Below are positions 1 through 8,833 of a stretch of 64,000 nt of DNA, in pieces. Origin of the DNA: Streptomyces olivaceus (GTDB lineage Bacteria; Actinomycetota; Actinomycetes; Streptomycetales; Streptomycetaceae); NCBI RefSeq assembly GCF_000721235.1, contig NZ_JOFH01000021.1, positions 61,288-125,287 on the forward strand, read 5' to 3'. The translations under genes and the position numbers were made by a program. Numbering within the stretch: the first letter of the stretch is position 1; each line of letters begins with the position of its first letter. The notes beneath the pieces are model-generated. The model did not search any database and was not told the origin of the DNA. It worked only from the letters and a program-made list of their open reading frames with translations.

Positions 1-1
1 C

Positions 2-937
2 AAGACCACGGTGGCCGCGGCCCTAGCGCTGGCCCTGGCCACCGAGGGGAAGCGCGCGCTTCTCGTCGAGGTCGAGGGCCGCCAGGGCATCGCGCAGCTT
101 TTCGAGACGGAGGCGCTGCCCTATGAGGAGCGCAAGATCGCGGTCGCTCCCGGCGGCGGGGAGGTGTACGCCCTCGCCATAGACGCCGAGCGGGCCCTTC
201 TGGACTACCTCCAGATGTTCTACAAGCTGGGCAGCGCGGGCCGGGCCCTGAAGAAGCTGGGCGCGATCGACTTCGCGACCACCGTCGCGCCAGGCGTCAG
301 GGACGTGCTGCTGACCGGCAAGGCGTGCGAGGCGGTGCGCCGCAAGGACCGGAACGGGCGGTTCGCGTACGACTACGTCGTCATGGACGCCCCGCCGACG
401 GGCCGCATCACGCGCTTCCTCAACGTCAACGACGAGGTGGCCGGGCTCGCGAAGGTCGGCCCGATACACAATCAGGCGCAGGCCGTGATGCGGGTGCTGA
501 AGTCCCGGGAGACCGCCGTGCACCTGGTGACGCTGCTGGAGGAGATGCCGGTCCAGGAGACCGCCGACGGCATCGCCGAGCTGCGGGCGGCACGGCTCCC
601 GGTGGGCAGGGTCGTCGTCAACATGGTCCGGCCCCAGGTGCTGGACGCGACCGACCTGGAACGCGTGGGGAGCACCTCGCGTACGGCGCTCGCGCGGTCC
701 CTGTCCGGTGCCGGGCTCGGCGGGGCGCGGCGCGGCGGGCACGCCGAGCGGCTGGTGGACCCGCTCCTCGCGCAGGCCGCGGAGTACGGCGAGCGGTACG
801 CGCTGGAGCAGGAGCAGCGGGCCGTCCTGACCGACCTGGGCCTGCCGCTGGACGAACTGCCGCTGCTCGCCGAGGGCATGGACCTGGCGGGCCTGTACGA
901 ACTCGCCGCCGAGCTGCGGAAGCAGGGGATCGCATGA
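2..937 (+). CDS. ArsA-like anion-transporting ATPase, first of a tandem pair (5' partial)
   Basis: SIMIBI-class P-loop ATPase of the ArsA/Get3 type. The window opens inside the Walker A motif: KTTV is encoded from base 2, so the preceding glycine-rich part and the true start lie upstream. The switch/Walker B region DAPPTGRITRFLN is visible near residue 130. It is followed by the alpha-helical region (LLEEMPVQET) and a VVNMVRPQV segment typical of the family. The second copy starts 19 bases after its stop, so the two are probably co-transcribed. By position it matches the first of two such genes next to wblA in S. coelicolor (from memory). The substrate is unknown; actinobacterial homologues need not act on arsenite. 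Confidence 0.85.
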   Translation, partial: KTTVAAALALALATEGKRALLVEVEGRQGIAQLFETEALPYEERKIAVAPGGGEVYALAIDAERALLDYLQMFYKLGSAGRALKKLGAIDFATTVAPGVRDVLLTGKACEAVRRKDRNGRFAYDYVVMDAPPTGRITRFLNVNDEVAGLAKVGPIHNQAQAVMRVLKSRETAVHLVTLLEEMPVQETADGIAELRAARLPVGRVVVNMVRPQVLDATDLERVGSTSRTALARSLSGAGLGGARRGGHAERLVDPLLAQAAEYGERYALEQEQRAVLTDLGLPLDELPLLAEGMDLAGLYELAAELRKQGIA

Positions 938-1103
938 GCCCGGAAGCGGGGATCGCATGAGCGCGGAAGCGGGGAAGCGGACGAGCCCGGAAGCGGGGAA
1001 GCGCACGGGCTCGGAAACCGGTAAGCACACGAGCCCGGAAACCGGTAAGCGCGCGAGCCCGGAAACCGGAGAACACACGAACCCGGCAACCGGAAAGCGC
1101 GCG
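937..1103 (+). repeat. 24-bp tandem repeat across the ArsA gene junction
   Basis: Six in-frame 24-bp units run from 960 to 1103 and encode the octapeptide [S/G/N]x[E/A][A/T]GK[R/H][T/A]. A partial unit lies upstream (937-959) and includes a second copy of the ATCGCATGA start/stop junction. The units diverge from left to right, which suggests expansion by slippage. Confidence 0.85.
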
Positions 1104-2528
1104 AGCGGTGGCCCGGCCCGGCAGCAGGACGGCGCCCGGCGGCTGGCCCCCGCGCGGGTGCTCGACGTCGACCCGCTGCTGGACGACCCGCAGACCCGCA
1201 TCGTGGTCTGCTGCGGTTCGGGCGGGGTCGGCAAGACGACCACCGCTGCGGCCCTGGGGCTGCGCGCGGCCGAGCGCGGCCGCAAGGTGGTCGTCCTCAC
1301 CATCGACCCGGCCCGGCGGCTCGCCCAGTCGATGGGCATCGACTCGCTCGACAACACCCCGCGCCGGGTCAAGGGCGTCGACGACTCGGCGGGCGGCGAG
1401 CTGCACGCCATGATGCTCGACATGAAGCGCACCTTCGACGAGATCGTCGAGGCGCACGCGGATCCCGACCGGGCGGCGGCGATCCTGGGCAACCCCTTCT
1501 ACCAGTCGCTCTCGGCGGGCTTCGCGGGCACGCAGGAGTACATGGCGATGGAGAAGCTGGGGCAGCTGCGGGGGCGGGACGAGTGGGACCTCATCGTCGT
1601 CGACACGCCGCCGTCGCGCTCGGCGCTGGACTTCCTGGACGCCCCCAAGCGCCTCGGTTCCTTCCTCGACGGCAAGCTGATCCGGGTCCTGCTGGCCCCC
1701 GCGAAGGTCGGCGGCCGGGCCGGCATGAAGTTCCTGAACGTCGGCATGTCGATGATGACCGGCGTCCTGGGGAAGGTGCTGGGCGGGCAGTTCCTGAAGG
1801 ACGTGCAGACCTTCGTGGCCGCGATGGACTCCATGTTCGGCGGTTTCCGCACCCGCGCCGACGCGACGTACAAGCTGCTGCAGGCGCCGGGGACGGCGTT
1901 CCTGGTGGTCGCGGCGCCGGAGCGGGACGCGCTGCGCGAGGCCGCGTACTTCGTCCAGCGGCTGGCCGCCGAGGACATGCCGCTCGCCGGTCTGGTGCTC
2001 AACCGGGTGCACGGCAGCGGCGCCGACCGGCTGTCGGCCGAGCGGGCGATCGCCGCCGCGGAAAATCTTGAGGATCCCCGCATTGTGGATCAGGGCGACG
2101 GGAAAGCTGGAGTTCGTAACTCTCCCGACACGCAAGGCAGTTCAGAGTCGGCCGAGCCCGAGTCCGGCGCCGCCCCCGACGCCACCGCTCCCGGCTCCGC
2201 CCCCGCACCCTCTCCCGAGGCGCCCTCTCCCACGGCTCCCGGCACACCGGCGGACCCGTCCGCAGGCACGCAGGCGACCGCGCCGGACGACACGCCGGAG
2301 CGGTCCGTCGACGGGCTCGCGGCCGGTCTGCTGAGGCTGCACGCGGAGCGCATGCACCTGCTCGCCCGCGAGCAGCGCACGCGGGACCGCTTCACCGCAC
2401 GGCACCCCGAAGTGGCGGTCACCGAGGTGGCCGCGCTCCCCGGCGACGTGCACGACCTCGCGGGTCTGCGGGACGTCGGCGCACGCCTGGCGACCGACCG
2501 GCCCGAGCTGCCCGATCCGGGCGCCTGA
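957..2528 (+). CDS. ArsA-like anion-transporting ATPase, second of the pair
   Basis: A 523-residue ArsA/Get3-type ATPase. Walker A is GSGGVGKTTT at about residues 87-96, and the switch region DTPPSRSALDFLD is near residue 215. The protein differs from its neighbour in two ways. Its first 50 residues are six copies of an octapeptide of the type SPEAGKRT. A Pro/Ala/Ser-rich linker of about 85 residues (roughly 385-470) separates the ATPase core from a C-terminal helical segment with an LHAERMHLLAREQ stretch. The ATG at 957 overlaps a TGA (958-960) that ends a short frame opened by the ATG at 934. The repeat-coded N-terminus may be dispensable, and a start near the GTG codons around 1157 is possible. 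Likely partner of the upstream ATPase. Confidence 0.87.
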   Translation: MSAEAGKRTSPEAGKRTGSETGKHTSPETGKRASPETGEHTNPATGKRASGGPARQQDGARRLAPARVLDVDPLLDDPQTRIVVCCGSGGVGKTTTAAALGLRAAERGRKVVVLTIDPARRLAQSMGIDSLDNTPRRVKGVDDSAGGELHAMMLDMKRTFDEIVEAHADPDRAAAILGNPFYQSLSAGFAGTQEYMAMEKLGQLRGRDEWDLIVVDTPPSRSALDFLDAPKRLGSFLDGKLIRVLLAPAKVGGRAGMKFLNVGMSMMTGVLGKVLGGQFLKDVQTFVAAMDSMFGGFRTRADATYKLLQAPGTAFLVVAAPERDALREAAYFVQRLAAEDMPLAGLVLNRVHGSGADRLSAERAIAAAENLEDPRIVDQGDGKAGVRNSPDTQGSSESAEPESGAAPDATAPGSAPAPSPEAPSPTAPGTPADPSAGTQATAPDDTPERSVDGLAAGLLRLHAERMHLLAREQRTRDRFTARHPEVAVTEVAALPGDVHDLAGLRDVGARLATDRPELPDPGA

Positions 2529-2550
2529 GAGGCGGAGGCCTGTTCAGGTT

Positions 2551-2635
2551 CGAGGACCGTCAGGATTCGAGGACCGTCGGATTCGACAACCGTCAGACAG
2601 CCGGACCGTCAGATTCCCGGACCGTCAGATTCCGG
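2551..2635. repeat. Degenerate ~16-bp intergenic tandem repeat
   Basis: About five copies of a unit like GGACCGTCAGATTCC fill the gap between the convergent ArsA-like gene and wblA. No clear hairpin terminator is visible here, so the repeat may stand in its place or be neutral slippage. Confidence 0.7.
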
Positions 2636-2656
2636 ACTCACCCCACGATCGCCGAC

Positions 2657-2998
2657 TCACCCCACGGCCGCCGCGTAGTTCTCGTAGATCTCGTCGTCGT
2701 CGAGGGGCACGATGCCGGCCCCCCGCTCGTACTCCGTCCGCGCCGTCTCCAGCAGCCGGCGCCAGGAGGTCACGGTGGGCCGCCTGCGCAGCAGCGCGCG
2801 GCGCTCCCGCTCCGTCATTCCTCCCCACACGCCGAACTCGACGCGGTTGTCCAGCGCGTCGGCCAGGCACTCGGTCCGCACCGGGCACCCGGTGCACACC
2901 GCCTTGGCCCTGTTCTGCGCTGCTCCCTGAACGAACAGTTCGTCCGGATCGGTAGTGCGGCAGGCGGCCTGCGCACTCCAGTCGGTTACCCAGCCCAT
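2657..2998 (-). CDS. wblA: WhiB-family iron-sulfur regulator WblA
   Basis: A 113-residue Wbl protein that binds a [4Fe-4S] cluster and acts with the principal sigma factor. The four cluster cysteines are C13, C35, C38 and C44 (C-x21-C-x2-C-x5-C). The GVWGG turn is at residues 56-60, followed by a basic helix (RERRALLRRR). The ATG at 2998 is chosen because GGGAGAGGA lies about 10 bases upstream and MGWVTDWSAQAAC is the usual WblA N-terminus (from memory). A GTG at 3055 and an ATG at 3049 in the same frame would add 17-19 residues. The flanking ArsA-like pair and the penicillin-binding protein support orthology with SCO3579. WblA is known as a pleiotropic negative regulator of antibiotic production needed for sporulation. 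Confidence 0.93.
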   Translation of the reverse strand: MGWVTDWSAQAACRTTDPDELFVQGAAQNRAKAVCTGCPVRTECLADALDNRVEFGVWGGMTERERRALLRRRPTVTSWRRLLETARTEYERGAGIVPLDDDEIYENYAAAVG

Positions 2999-3457
2999 AC
3001 CGGCGCCGTCCTCTCCCGAATCGAGGCTCCCCCACGGCGGCAGCGGCATATTCACCGCCGCCAGTTGAGGACGTTACGGAAGGTGGGCACAGCGCAACAC
3101 CCCCTTCGGGCCCAATCTTGAATGGCCCGAACGGACTATGGGTAAGCGGCAGATCACCCGGGGGAGTGAGCTGGCGACATGCGCGACTATCCCGGCATTC
3201 CGGTCATCTTCGCTGCGCCACAACGGACACTGATTGACACACGAGGCGGATTCGGACACACACCTCACGCGCCGCGGAACGCGCCGGTACACACCAACGC
3301 GCCCCCAGCGGGGCCTCGCAGAAAAAATTCGAGCAGATCCGGAACGATTCGGGGTCGCCGGACGTATTGATACGTGGCCGCACTGCTGTGACAGTTGGGT
3401 GCAGCTTAGGCCAAGGCATATACGCGTGTCCGGCGAATGAGAACGTAGGCTGCCTCC
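2999..3457. other. Divergent intergenic region wblA / penicillin-binding protein
   Basis: About 460 bases without a convincing gene. It must hold the wblA promoter and a long untranslated leader, plus the promoter for the gene at 3458. No operator or hairpin could be assigned with confidence. Short frames read across it only by chance. Confidence 0.5.
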
Positions 3458-5761
3458 ATGCCAAAGAAGCGCTCGGGCGGTGGTCTGTCGCCAACGCAGC
3501 AGGCCGCCAAATTCCTCGGTGTCAGTGTGCTCGCGGGAGCAGTGCTGGCCGGCATCGCGTTGCCCGCAGTGGGCGCGCTGGGGCTGGCCGCCAAGGGGTC
3601 GGTGGAGGGCTTCGACGCCCTCCCGACCAACCTGAAGACTCCCCCGCTGAGCCAGCGCACCACCATCCTCGACACCGAGGGCGACACCATCGCCACGGTC
3701 TACTCGCGCGACCGCACGGTGGTCGACCTCAAGGACATCTCGCCGTACATGCAGAAGGCGATCGTCGCGATCGAGGACTCGCGCTTCTACGAGCACGGGG
3801 CGATCGACCTCAAGGGCGTCCTGCGCGCGCTCAACAAGAACGCGCGCAGCGGCGAGGTCTCCGAGGGCGCGTCCACGCTCACCCAGCAGTACGTCAAGAA
3901 CGTCTTCGTGGAGGAGGCGGGCGACGACCCGACCAAGGTCGCGCAGGCCACCCAGCAGACCATCGGCCGCAAGATCCAGGAGCTGAAGCTCGCGATCCAG
4001 GTCGAGGAGGAACTGGGCAAGAAGAAGATCCTCGAGAACTACCTGAACATCACCTTCTTCGGCCAGCAGGCCTACGGCGTCGAGGCGGCCTCCCAGCGCT
4101 ACTTCTCCAAGCACGCCAAGGACCTCAACGTCCAGGAGTCCGCCCTCCTGGCCGGCATCGTCCAGTCGCCCAGCCGCTACGACCCGGTCAACGACGAGGC
4201 CGAGGCCACCAAGCGGCGCAACACCGTCCTGACCCGCATGGCCCAGGTCGGCGACATCTCGCAGGCGGAGGCCGCCGAGGCGAAGAAGGCGCCGCTCGGA
4301 CTGAAGGTCAGCAAGCCCAACAACGGCTGCATCACGGCCGTGAACAGCGCGAGCTTCTTCTGCGACTACGTGCGCGAGGTGTTCCTCAGCGACTCGGTCT
4401 TCGGCAAGACCCGCAAGGACCGGGCCAAGGTCTGGAACCAGGGCGGCCTGACCATCCGTACGACCCTCGACCCGCAGGCCCAGGAGTCGGTTAACGACTC
4501 CCTGAAGAACCACGTCTACAAGGCGGACTCGGTGGCGGCGGCGGTCACGATGGTCGAGCCGGGCACCGGCAAGATCGTCGGCATGGGCCAGTCGAAGCCG
4601 TTCGGCTACGGCAAGAACGAGACGGAGTACAACTACTCGGTCGACGCGGCCTACGGCGGCTCCAACTTCGGCTTCCCGACGGGTTCGACGTTCAAGCCGT
4701 TCCTGGCGGCCGCGGCCCTGGAGGAGAACGTCCCGGCGACGAAGGAGTACTCGTCGCCGTACGACATGGACTACCCGAGCCCCATCCAGACCTGCGAGAA
4801 GCCCTGGATCAACGACTCCGGCTACCGGGTCGAGAACGAGAACGAGTCGGAGGTCGGCCCGTACCGGCTGAAGGAGGCGATGGCCAAGTCGGTCAACACC
4901 TACTTCGTGCAGATGCTCTCCGACATCGGCCTGTGCCCCGTCTCGACCATGGCGGACAAGCTCCACGTCCACCAGGGCAACGGCGACAAGCTGCCGCAGA
5001 ACCCCTCCGCCCTCGCCCTCGGCTCGGTCGGTATGTCCCCGCTGACCATGGCGAGCGCCTACGCGACCTTCGCCTCGCGCGGCATGTACTGCACGCCGGT
5101 CGCGATCGAGTCGATCACGCAGAAGGTCGGAGACGAGCAGAAGTCGCTCGACGTCCCGAAGTCGACGTGCTCGCGGGCCATGTCCGAGAAGACCGCGGAC
5201 AGCGTGAACACCCTGCTGCGCGGCGTGGTCGACTCCGGTACGGGTAAGGAAGCCGGCCTGGGCGACCGCGACAACGCGGGCAAGACGGGTACGACCGACG
5301 AGCGCAAGAACGCCTGGTTCGTCGGCTACACGCCGAACATGTCGGGCGCCGTCTGGGTCGGCAGCGCCACCCAGAAGGTCGAGATGAAGAACATCACGAT
5401 CGGCGGCGTCTACCACTCCCTCGTCTTCGGTGGCGCGGTCCCCGGTCCGATCTGGAAGGACGCCATGACCGGCGCCCTGTCGGGCAAGGACGCACCGCCG
5501 TTCAACCTCGTCGACATCCCGGACGGCGACAAGAACAAGGACAAGAACAAAGACAAGGACAAGGGCCGCGGCGACGACAACAAGCCCGGCGGCGGAAACA
5601 ACGGCGGTGGCGGCAATGGCGGCGGCGGCAACGACGGCGACGACGAGGGCTTCATCGCCGGCCTGTCCGACGGCGGCACCGGCGACGGCGGTTCGGACGA
5701 CGGCGGCTTCCCCGGCAACTGGTTCCAGGGCGCGGGCAACGGCCCCGGCGGACGCGACTGA
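3458..5761 (+). CDS. Class A bifunctional penicillin-binding protein (transglycosylase/transpeptidase)
   Basis: A 767-residue membrane-anchored enzyme that polymerises and cross-links peptidoglycan. The order is a short basic N-terminus, one membrane segment (residues about 18-45) and a GT51 glycosyltransferase domain with catalytic Glu106 in AIEDSRFYEHGAID. The transpeptidase domain follows, with S410 in GSTFKPF, SVN in AKSVNTYF and KTGT in AGKTGTTDE. The C-terminus is a low-complexity tail of about 85 residues, first KDKNKDKNKDKDK and then Gly/Asp/Asn-rich. That tail is common in Streptomyces class A PBPs and is probably an extracellular linker. It matches the wblA-adjacent transpeptidase of S. 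coelicolor by position. Confidence 0.95.
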   Translation: MPKKRSGGGLSPTQQAAKFLGVSVLAGAVLAGIALPAVGALGLAAKGSVEGFDALPTNLKTPPLSQRTTILDTEGDTIATVYSRDRTVVDLKDISPYMQKAIVAIEDSRFYEHGAIDLKGVLRALNKNARSGEVSEGASTLTQQYVKNVFVEEAGDDPTKVAQATQQTIGRKIQELKLAIQVEEELGKKKILENYLNITFFGQQAYGVEAASQRYFSKHAKDLNVQESALLAGIVQSPSRYDPVNDEAEATKRRNTVLTRMAQVGDISQAEAAEAKKAPLGLKVSKPNNGCITAVNSASFFCDYVREVFLSDSVFGKTRKDRAKVWNQGGLTIRTTLDPQAQESVNDSLKNHVYKADSVAAAVTMVEPGTGKIVGMGQSKPFGYGKNETEYNYSVDAAYGGSNFGFPTGSTFKPFLAAAALEENVPATKEYSSPYDMDYPSPIQTCEKPWINDSGYRVENENESEVGPYRLKEAMAKSVNTYFVQMLSDIGLCPVSTMADKLHVHQGNGDKLPQNPSALALGSVGMSPLTMASAYATFASRGMYCTPVAIESITQKVGDEQKSLDVPKSTCSRAMSEKTADSVNTLLRGVVDSGTGKEAGLGDRDNAGKTGTTDERKNAWFVGYTPNMSGAVWVGSATQKVEMKNITIGGVYHSLVFGGAVPGPIWKDAMTGALSGKDAPPFNLVDIPDGDKNKDKNKDKDKGRGDDNKPGGGNNGGGGNGGGGNDGDDEGFIAGLSDGGTGDGGSDDGGFPGNWFQGAGNGPGGRD

Positions 5762-5830
5762 CGAGCGGTCCCGTCGGTCTGTGGCCGGATGACCGGGTAC
5801 CGGGTGACCGGGTGACCGGGTAGGCATAAA

Positions 5831-5877
5831 CGGGTGAGGGCCCGCTCCGCACATCGTGCGGAGCGGGCCCTCGCCCG
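5831..5877. terminator. Strong bidirectional terminator hairpin
   Basis: A 22-bp stem (5831-5852 with 5856-5877, one G-U pair) and a 3-base loop sit between convergent genes. No U-tract follows, as is usual for actinomycete terminators. Confidence 0.9.
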
Positions 5878-5897
5878 TTCTCGGGGACCGGGACGGC

Positions 5898-6362
5898 TCA
5901 GCCGGCCAGCTGCTTCTTGACCAGCGCGGCGACCCGGCCGCCCTCGGCCTGCCCGGCCACCTTCGGGTTCACGATCTTCATCACGGCGCCCATCGCCCGC
6001 GGCCCCTCGGCGCCGGCCGCCTTCGCCTCCTCGACGGCCTGCGCGACGATCGCGGTCAGCTCGTCGTCGGACAGCTGCTTGGGCAGGTAGGCGGCGAGCA
6101 CCTCGCCCTCCGCCTTCTCCCGCTCCGCGCTCTCGGGGCGGCCGCCCTGGGCGAAGGCCTCGGCGGCCTCACGGCGCTTCTTCGCCTCGCGGGTGATCAC
6201 CTTCTGCACCTCGTCGTCGGAGAGCTCCCGCTTCTTCTTCCCCGCGACCTCCTCCTTGGTGATCGCGGCGAGCGTCAGCCGGAGCGTCGAGGAACGCAGC
6301 TCGTCCCGCTCCTTGATCGCGGCGTTGAGGTCGTCGTGCAGCTTCGACTTGAGCGTGGTCAT
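5898..6362 (-). CDS. GatB/YqeY domain-containing protein
   Basis: A 154-residue helical protein of the YqeY family, related to the tail domain of the GatB amidotransferase subunit. Family features are MTTLKSKLHDDLNAAIKERD at the N-terminus, a KEEVAGKKK..LSDDEV stretch, YLPKQLSDDEL, and the conserved GAEGPRAMGAVMKIVNPKVAGQAEGGRVA tail read from its parts. The ATG at 6362 is preferred over upstream codons because the family begins there; the longer frame only adds translated repeat DNA. Its role is thought to relate to tRNA amidation, but this is not established for stand-alone members. It converges on the penicillin-binding protein gene across the hairpin at 5831. Confidence 0.9.
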   Translation of the reverse strand: MTTLKSKLHDDLNAAIKERDELRSSTLRLTLAAITKEEVAGKKKRELSDDEVQKVITREAKKRREAAEAFAQGGRPESAEREKAEGEVLAAYLPKQLSDDELTAIVAQAVEEAKAAGAEGPRAMGAVMKIVNPKVAGQAEGGRVAALVKKQLAG

Positions 6363-6499
6363 GGACCTGATTGTCGCAGGTACGGGAAGAGGAACGCGCG
6401 TCGATTTGCCGCACCGCCGGGGACCCGGCCCACGCCCGCATCGCGGCGGCGGCCCGACACAGGGCCGCGACGGAGCCACCACCGGTCCCACGGCCCGAC

Positions 6500-6560
6500 G
6501 GCCGACCGACGGCGGACCGACGGCAGACCGACGGCAGACCGACGGCGGACCGACGGCGGA
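6500..6560. repeat. 11-bp tandem repeat upstream of the metallophosphoesterase
   Basis: About five and a half copies of GGCGGACCGAC, with GGCAGACCGAC variants, lie in the 275-base gap between two divergent genes. The repeat is close to the presumed promoters of both. Confidence 0.85.
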
Positions 6561-6637
6561 CTGCCGCCGTTCGACCGCGGGCTGCCGCCGCCCGACCGCG
6601 GTCGGCCCCCGCCCTCCGCTTCTGACACGATGGACGC

Positions 6638-7567
6638 ATGCGCGCGCGATACGGAGTACCCCTGTCCATCACGGCGGTTGGCGCCGCCGGTCTGGCCTAC
6701 GCGGCGGGGTTCGAGGCCCGTTCCTTCCGCCTCCGACGGGTGACGGTCCCCGCCCTGCCCTCCGGTATGCGGCCGCTGCGCGTGCTCCAGGTCTCCGACA
6801 TCCACATGGTCGGCGGCCAGCGCAAGAAGCAGCGCTGGCTGCGCTCGCTGGCCGGGCTGCGCCCCGACTTCGTGATCAACACCGGCGACAACCTGTCCGA
6901 CCCGGAGGGCGTCCCCGAGGTCCTGGACGCCCTGGGCCCCCTGATGGAGTTCCCGGGCGCCTACGTCTTCGGCTCCAACGACTACTACGGCCCGAAGCCG
7001 CGCAACCCCGCCCGCTACCTGCTGGAGAAGGTCCAGGGTCGCCACGGCCTGAACGGCAACGCGCCCGTCGTGGACGCCGTCCACAACCCGTGGGAGGACC
7101 TGCGCGACGGCTTCGACGCCGCGGGCTGGCAGAACCTCACGAACACCCGCGGCACTCTCAAGATCGAGGGCGTGTCGGTCGAGCTGACGGGACTGGACGA
7201 CCCGCACATCAAGCGCGACCGGTACGCCGAGGTGGCGGGCGGCCCGTCCGGCGCGGCGGACTTCTCGATGGGCGTGGTCCACGCACCGTACCTGCGCGTC
7301 CTGGACGCCTACGCGGCCGACGCCTACCCCCTGATCCTGGCCGGCCACACCCACGGCGGCCAGCTGTGCATCCCGTTCTACGGCGCCCTGGTCACCAACT
7401 GCGACCTGGACACGGACCGCGTGAAGGGCCTGTCCACGCACACGGCGGAGGGCCGTACGTCCTACCTCCACGTCTCGGCGGGCTGCGGCACCAGCCGCTA
7501 CACCCCGGTCCGCTTCGCCTGCCCCCCGGAGGCGACGCTGCTGACCCTGGTGGGCCGGGACCACTGA
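6638..7567 (+). CDS. Membrane-anchored metallophosphoesterase
   Basis: A 309-residue calcineurin-like phosphoesterase. One hydrophobic segment at residues 5-23 suggests a membrane anchor. The metal-binding motifs appear in order: SDIH (residues about 52-55), TGDN, a GSND block in place of the usual GN[HD], and GHTHGGQ near residue 233. Homologues include YkuE/YaeI-type enzymes acting on phosphodiesters or lipids; the substrate is unknown. It is the third wblA-linked gene on the plus strand. The 11-bp repeat at 6500-6560 lies directly upstream. Confidence 0.9.
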   Translation: MRARYGVPLSITAVGAAGLAYAAGFEARSFRLRRVTVPALPSGMRPLRVLQVSDIHMVGGQRKKQRWLRSLAGLRPDFVINTGDNLSDPEGVPEVLDALGPLMEFPGAYVFGSNDYYGPKPRNPARYLLEKVQGRHGLNGNAPVVDAVHNPWEDLRDGFDAAGWQNLTNTRGTLKIEGVSVELTGLDDPHIKRDRYAEVAGGPSGAADFSMGVVHAPYLRVLDAYAADAYPLILAGHTHGGQLCIPFYGALVTNCDLDTDRVKGLSTHTAEGRTSYLHVSAGCGTSRYTPVRFACPPEATLLTLVGRDH

Positions 7568-7724
7568 CGCCGGAGGGCCGGGCCGCCTGCGAGCGGGCGG
7601 TCCGCGGTACGGCGTACGCGGGTGCTGTACGGCGTACGCGGGGAGGGCGACAGCGGGCCGGGCCGCGTAACCCACACGGCCTACCCACATCGCCCGCTAT
7701 GTCCGGTATGCCTACCGTGAGGCC

Positions 7725-8483
7725 ATGACAGCCCCGACGTCGCCGATACCCAGGGACCTCCCGGACCTCCCCCCGATCCCGGGCCGCGCCGCCCTGCTGC
7801 CCACCGTGGTCCCGCCCCGAGCGGTGCTGCTCCCCGTACGCCGCCGCCCGGTCGCGGCCTTCCGGACCCTCATCGCCCTGCTGGCCCTGACCGGAGTGGC
7901 GCTGGAGCTGACCGCGGGCGGCCCGGTGGCCGACACCCTGAGCAACTTCACGATCCTGAGCGGCATCCTGCTGGCGCTGGTGATGCTGGCCTCCGCGCAG
8001 TGCGCGTGGTCCGCCCACCACCCCCTGCCGGCCTCCCTCACCGGCGCGACCCTCTTCTACGTCGTCGCGGCCGCCCTCGTCCACCACGCCCTCCTGGCCA
8101 ACCCGACGAGCCCCTTCGCCCTCGGGGGCAGCGCCGGCACGGGCTGGCAGACCGCCGCGACCCACATCCTGCACACGGCGGTGCCGGTGGCCGCGGCCCT
8201 GGACTGGTTCCTCTTCACCATCCCCGGCCAACTGCGTCAACGCCAAGCCCCCGGCTGGCTCCTCTATCCCCTGGCCTACCTGGCCTTCTCCCTGGCCCGC
8301 GGCGAGCTCCTCCCGCCCGGCACGCAGGCCCACTACCTCTACCCCTTCCTGGACGTCGACCAGCACGGTTACAAGAGCGTCCTCGGCAACGCCCTCCTCA
8401 TCGGCCTCGCCCTCTACGCCGTGGCCGCCCTCCTCGTGGCCCTCGACCACATCCGCCCCACCCTGCTCCGCGGCCGCCGCTGA
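7725..8483 (+). CDS. Pr6Pr family integral membrane protein
   Basis: A 252-residue protein with six predicted membrane spans after a proline-rich N-terminus of about 35 residues. Hydrophobic blocks are seen around residues 42-60, 70-92, 104-122, 145-165, 180-198 and 220-240. Small polar motifs (SNFTILS, YPFLDVDQHGY) match the Pr6Pr family. No enzymatic motif is visible and the function is unknown. Upstream DNA holds two copies of GTACGGCGTACGCGGG (7607 and 7627). Confidence 0.8.
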   Translation: MTAPTSPIPRDLPDLPPIPGRAALLPTVVPPRAVLLPVRRRPVAAFRTLIALLALTGVALELTAGGPVADTLSNFTILSGILLALVMLASAQCAWSAHHPLPASLTGATLFYVVAAALVHHALLANPTSPFALGGSAGTGWQTAATHILHTAVPVAAALDWFLFTIPGQLRQRQAPGWLLYPLAYLAFSLARGELLPPGTQAHYLYPFLDVDQHGYKSVLGNALLIGLALYAVAALLVALDHIRPTLLRGRR

Positions 8484-8550
8484 ATCGGATTTCGTCTCCG
8501 GCGACCGGTGGGCTAAAGTAAACGACGTCGCCGCGACGAGCAGCGACAAT

Positions 8551-8624
<74 letters not shown>

Positions 8625-8631
8625 CAGAGAA

Positions 8632-8644
8632 ACACCAGGTCAGG
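8632..8644. repeat. Left 13-bp direct repeat (possible island border)
   Basis: ACACCAGGTCAGG, eight bases after the tRNA, is identical to 14387-14399. The two copies enclose the nuclease-like, SDR and TIR/NB-ARC genes. Confidence 0.5.
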
Positions 8645-8675
8645 TCCGGTTCTGAGAGATCAGAGCCGGGCCTGT
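8642..8675 (+). terminator. tRNA-Pro terminator hairpin
   Basis: A 14-bp stem (8642-8655 with about 8660-8673, two G-U pairs) and a short loop begin 18 bases after the tRNA. Confidence 0.6.
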
Positions 8676-8833
8676 TCTGCTTTGCGTCCCGGTTTTGGGA
8701 GCCAACTGGGTGTGATCTTCGGGATCCGGCTCCCGGTGACTCCCCAGGGAGCGGCCTTCTGCCTCTTCTCGGCTCGGGCGTACGCATCGCGCCCCGGTTA
8801 ACTCTGTACCTGCTTGATAGTCCGGAGGACTGT

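Noticed and set aside
3074..5854. A 926-codon open frame antisense to the penicillin-binding protein
   Set aside because: The sense strand carries a full family match; the antisense protein is compositionally biased with no motifs.
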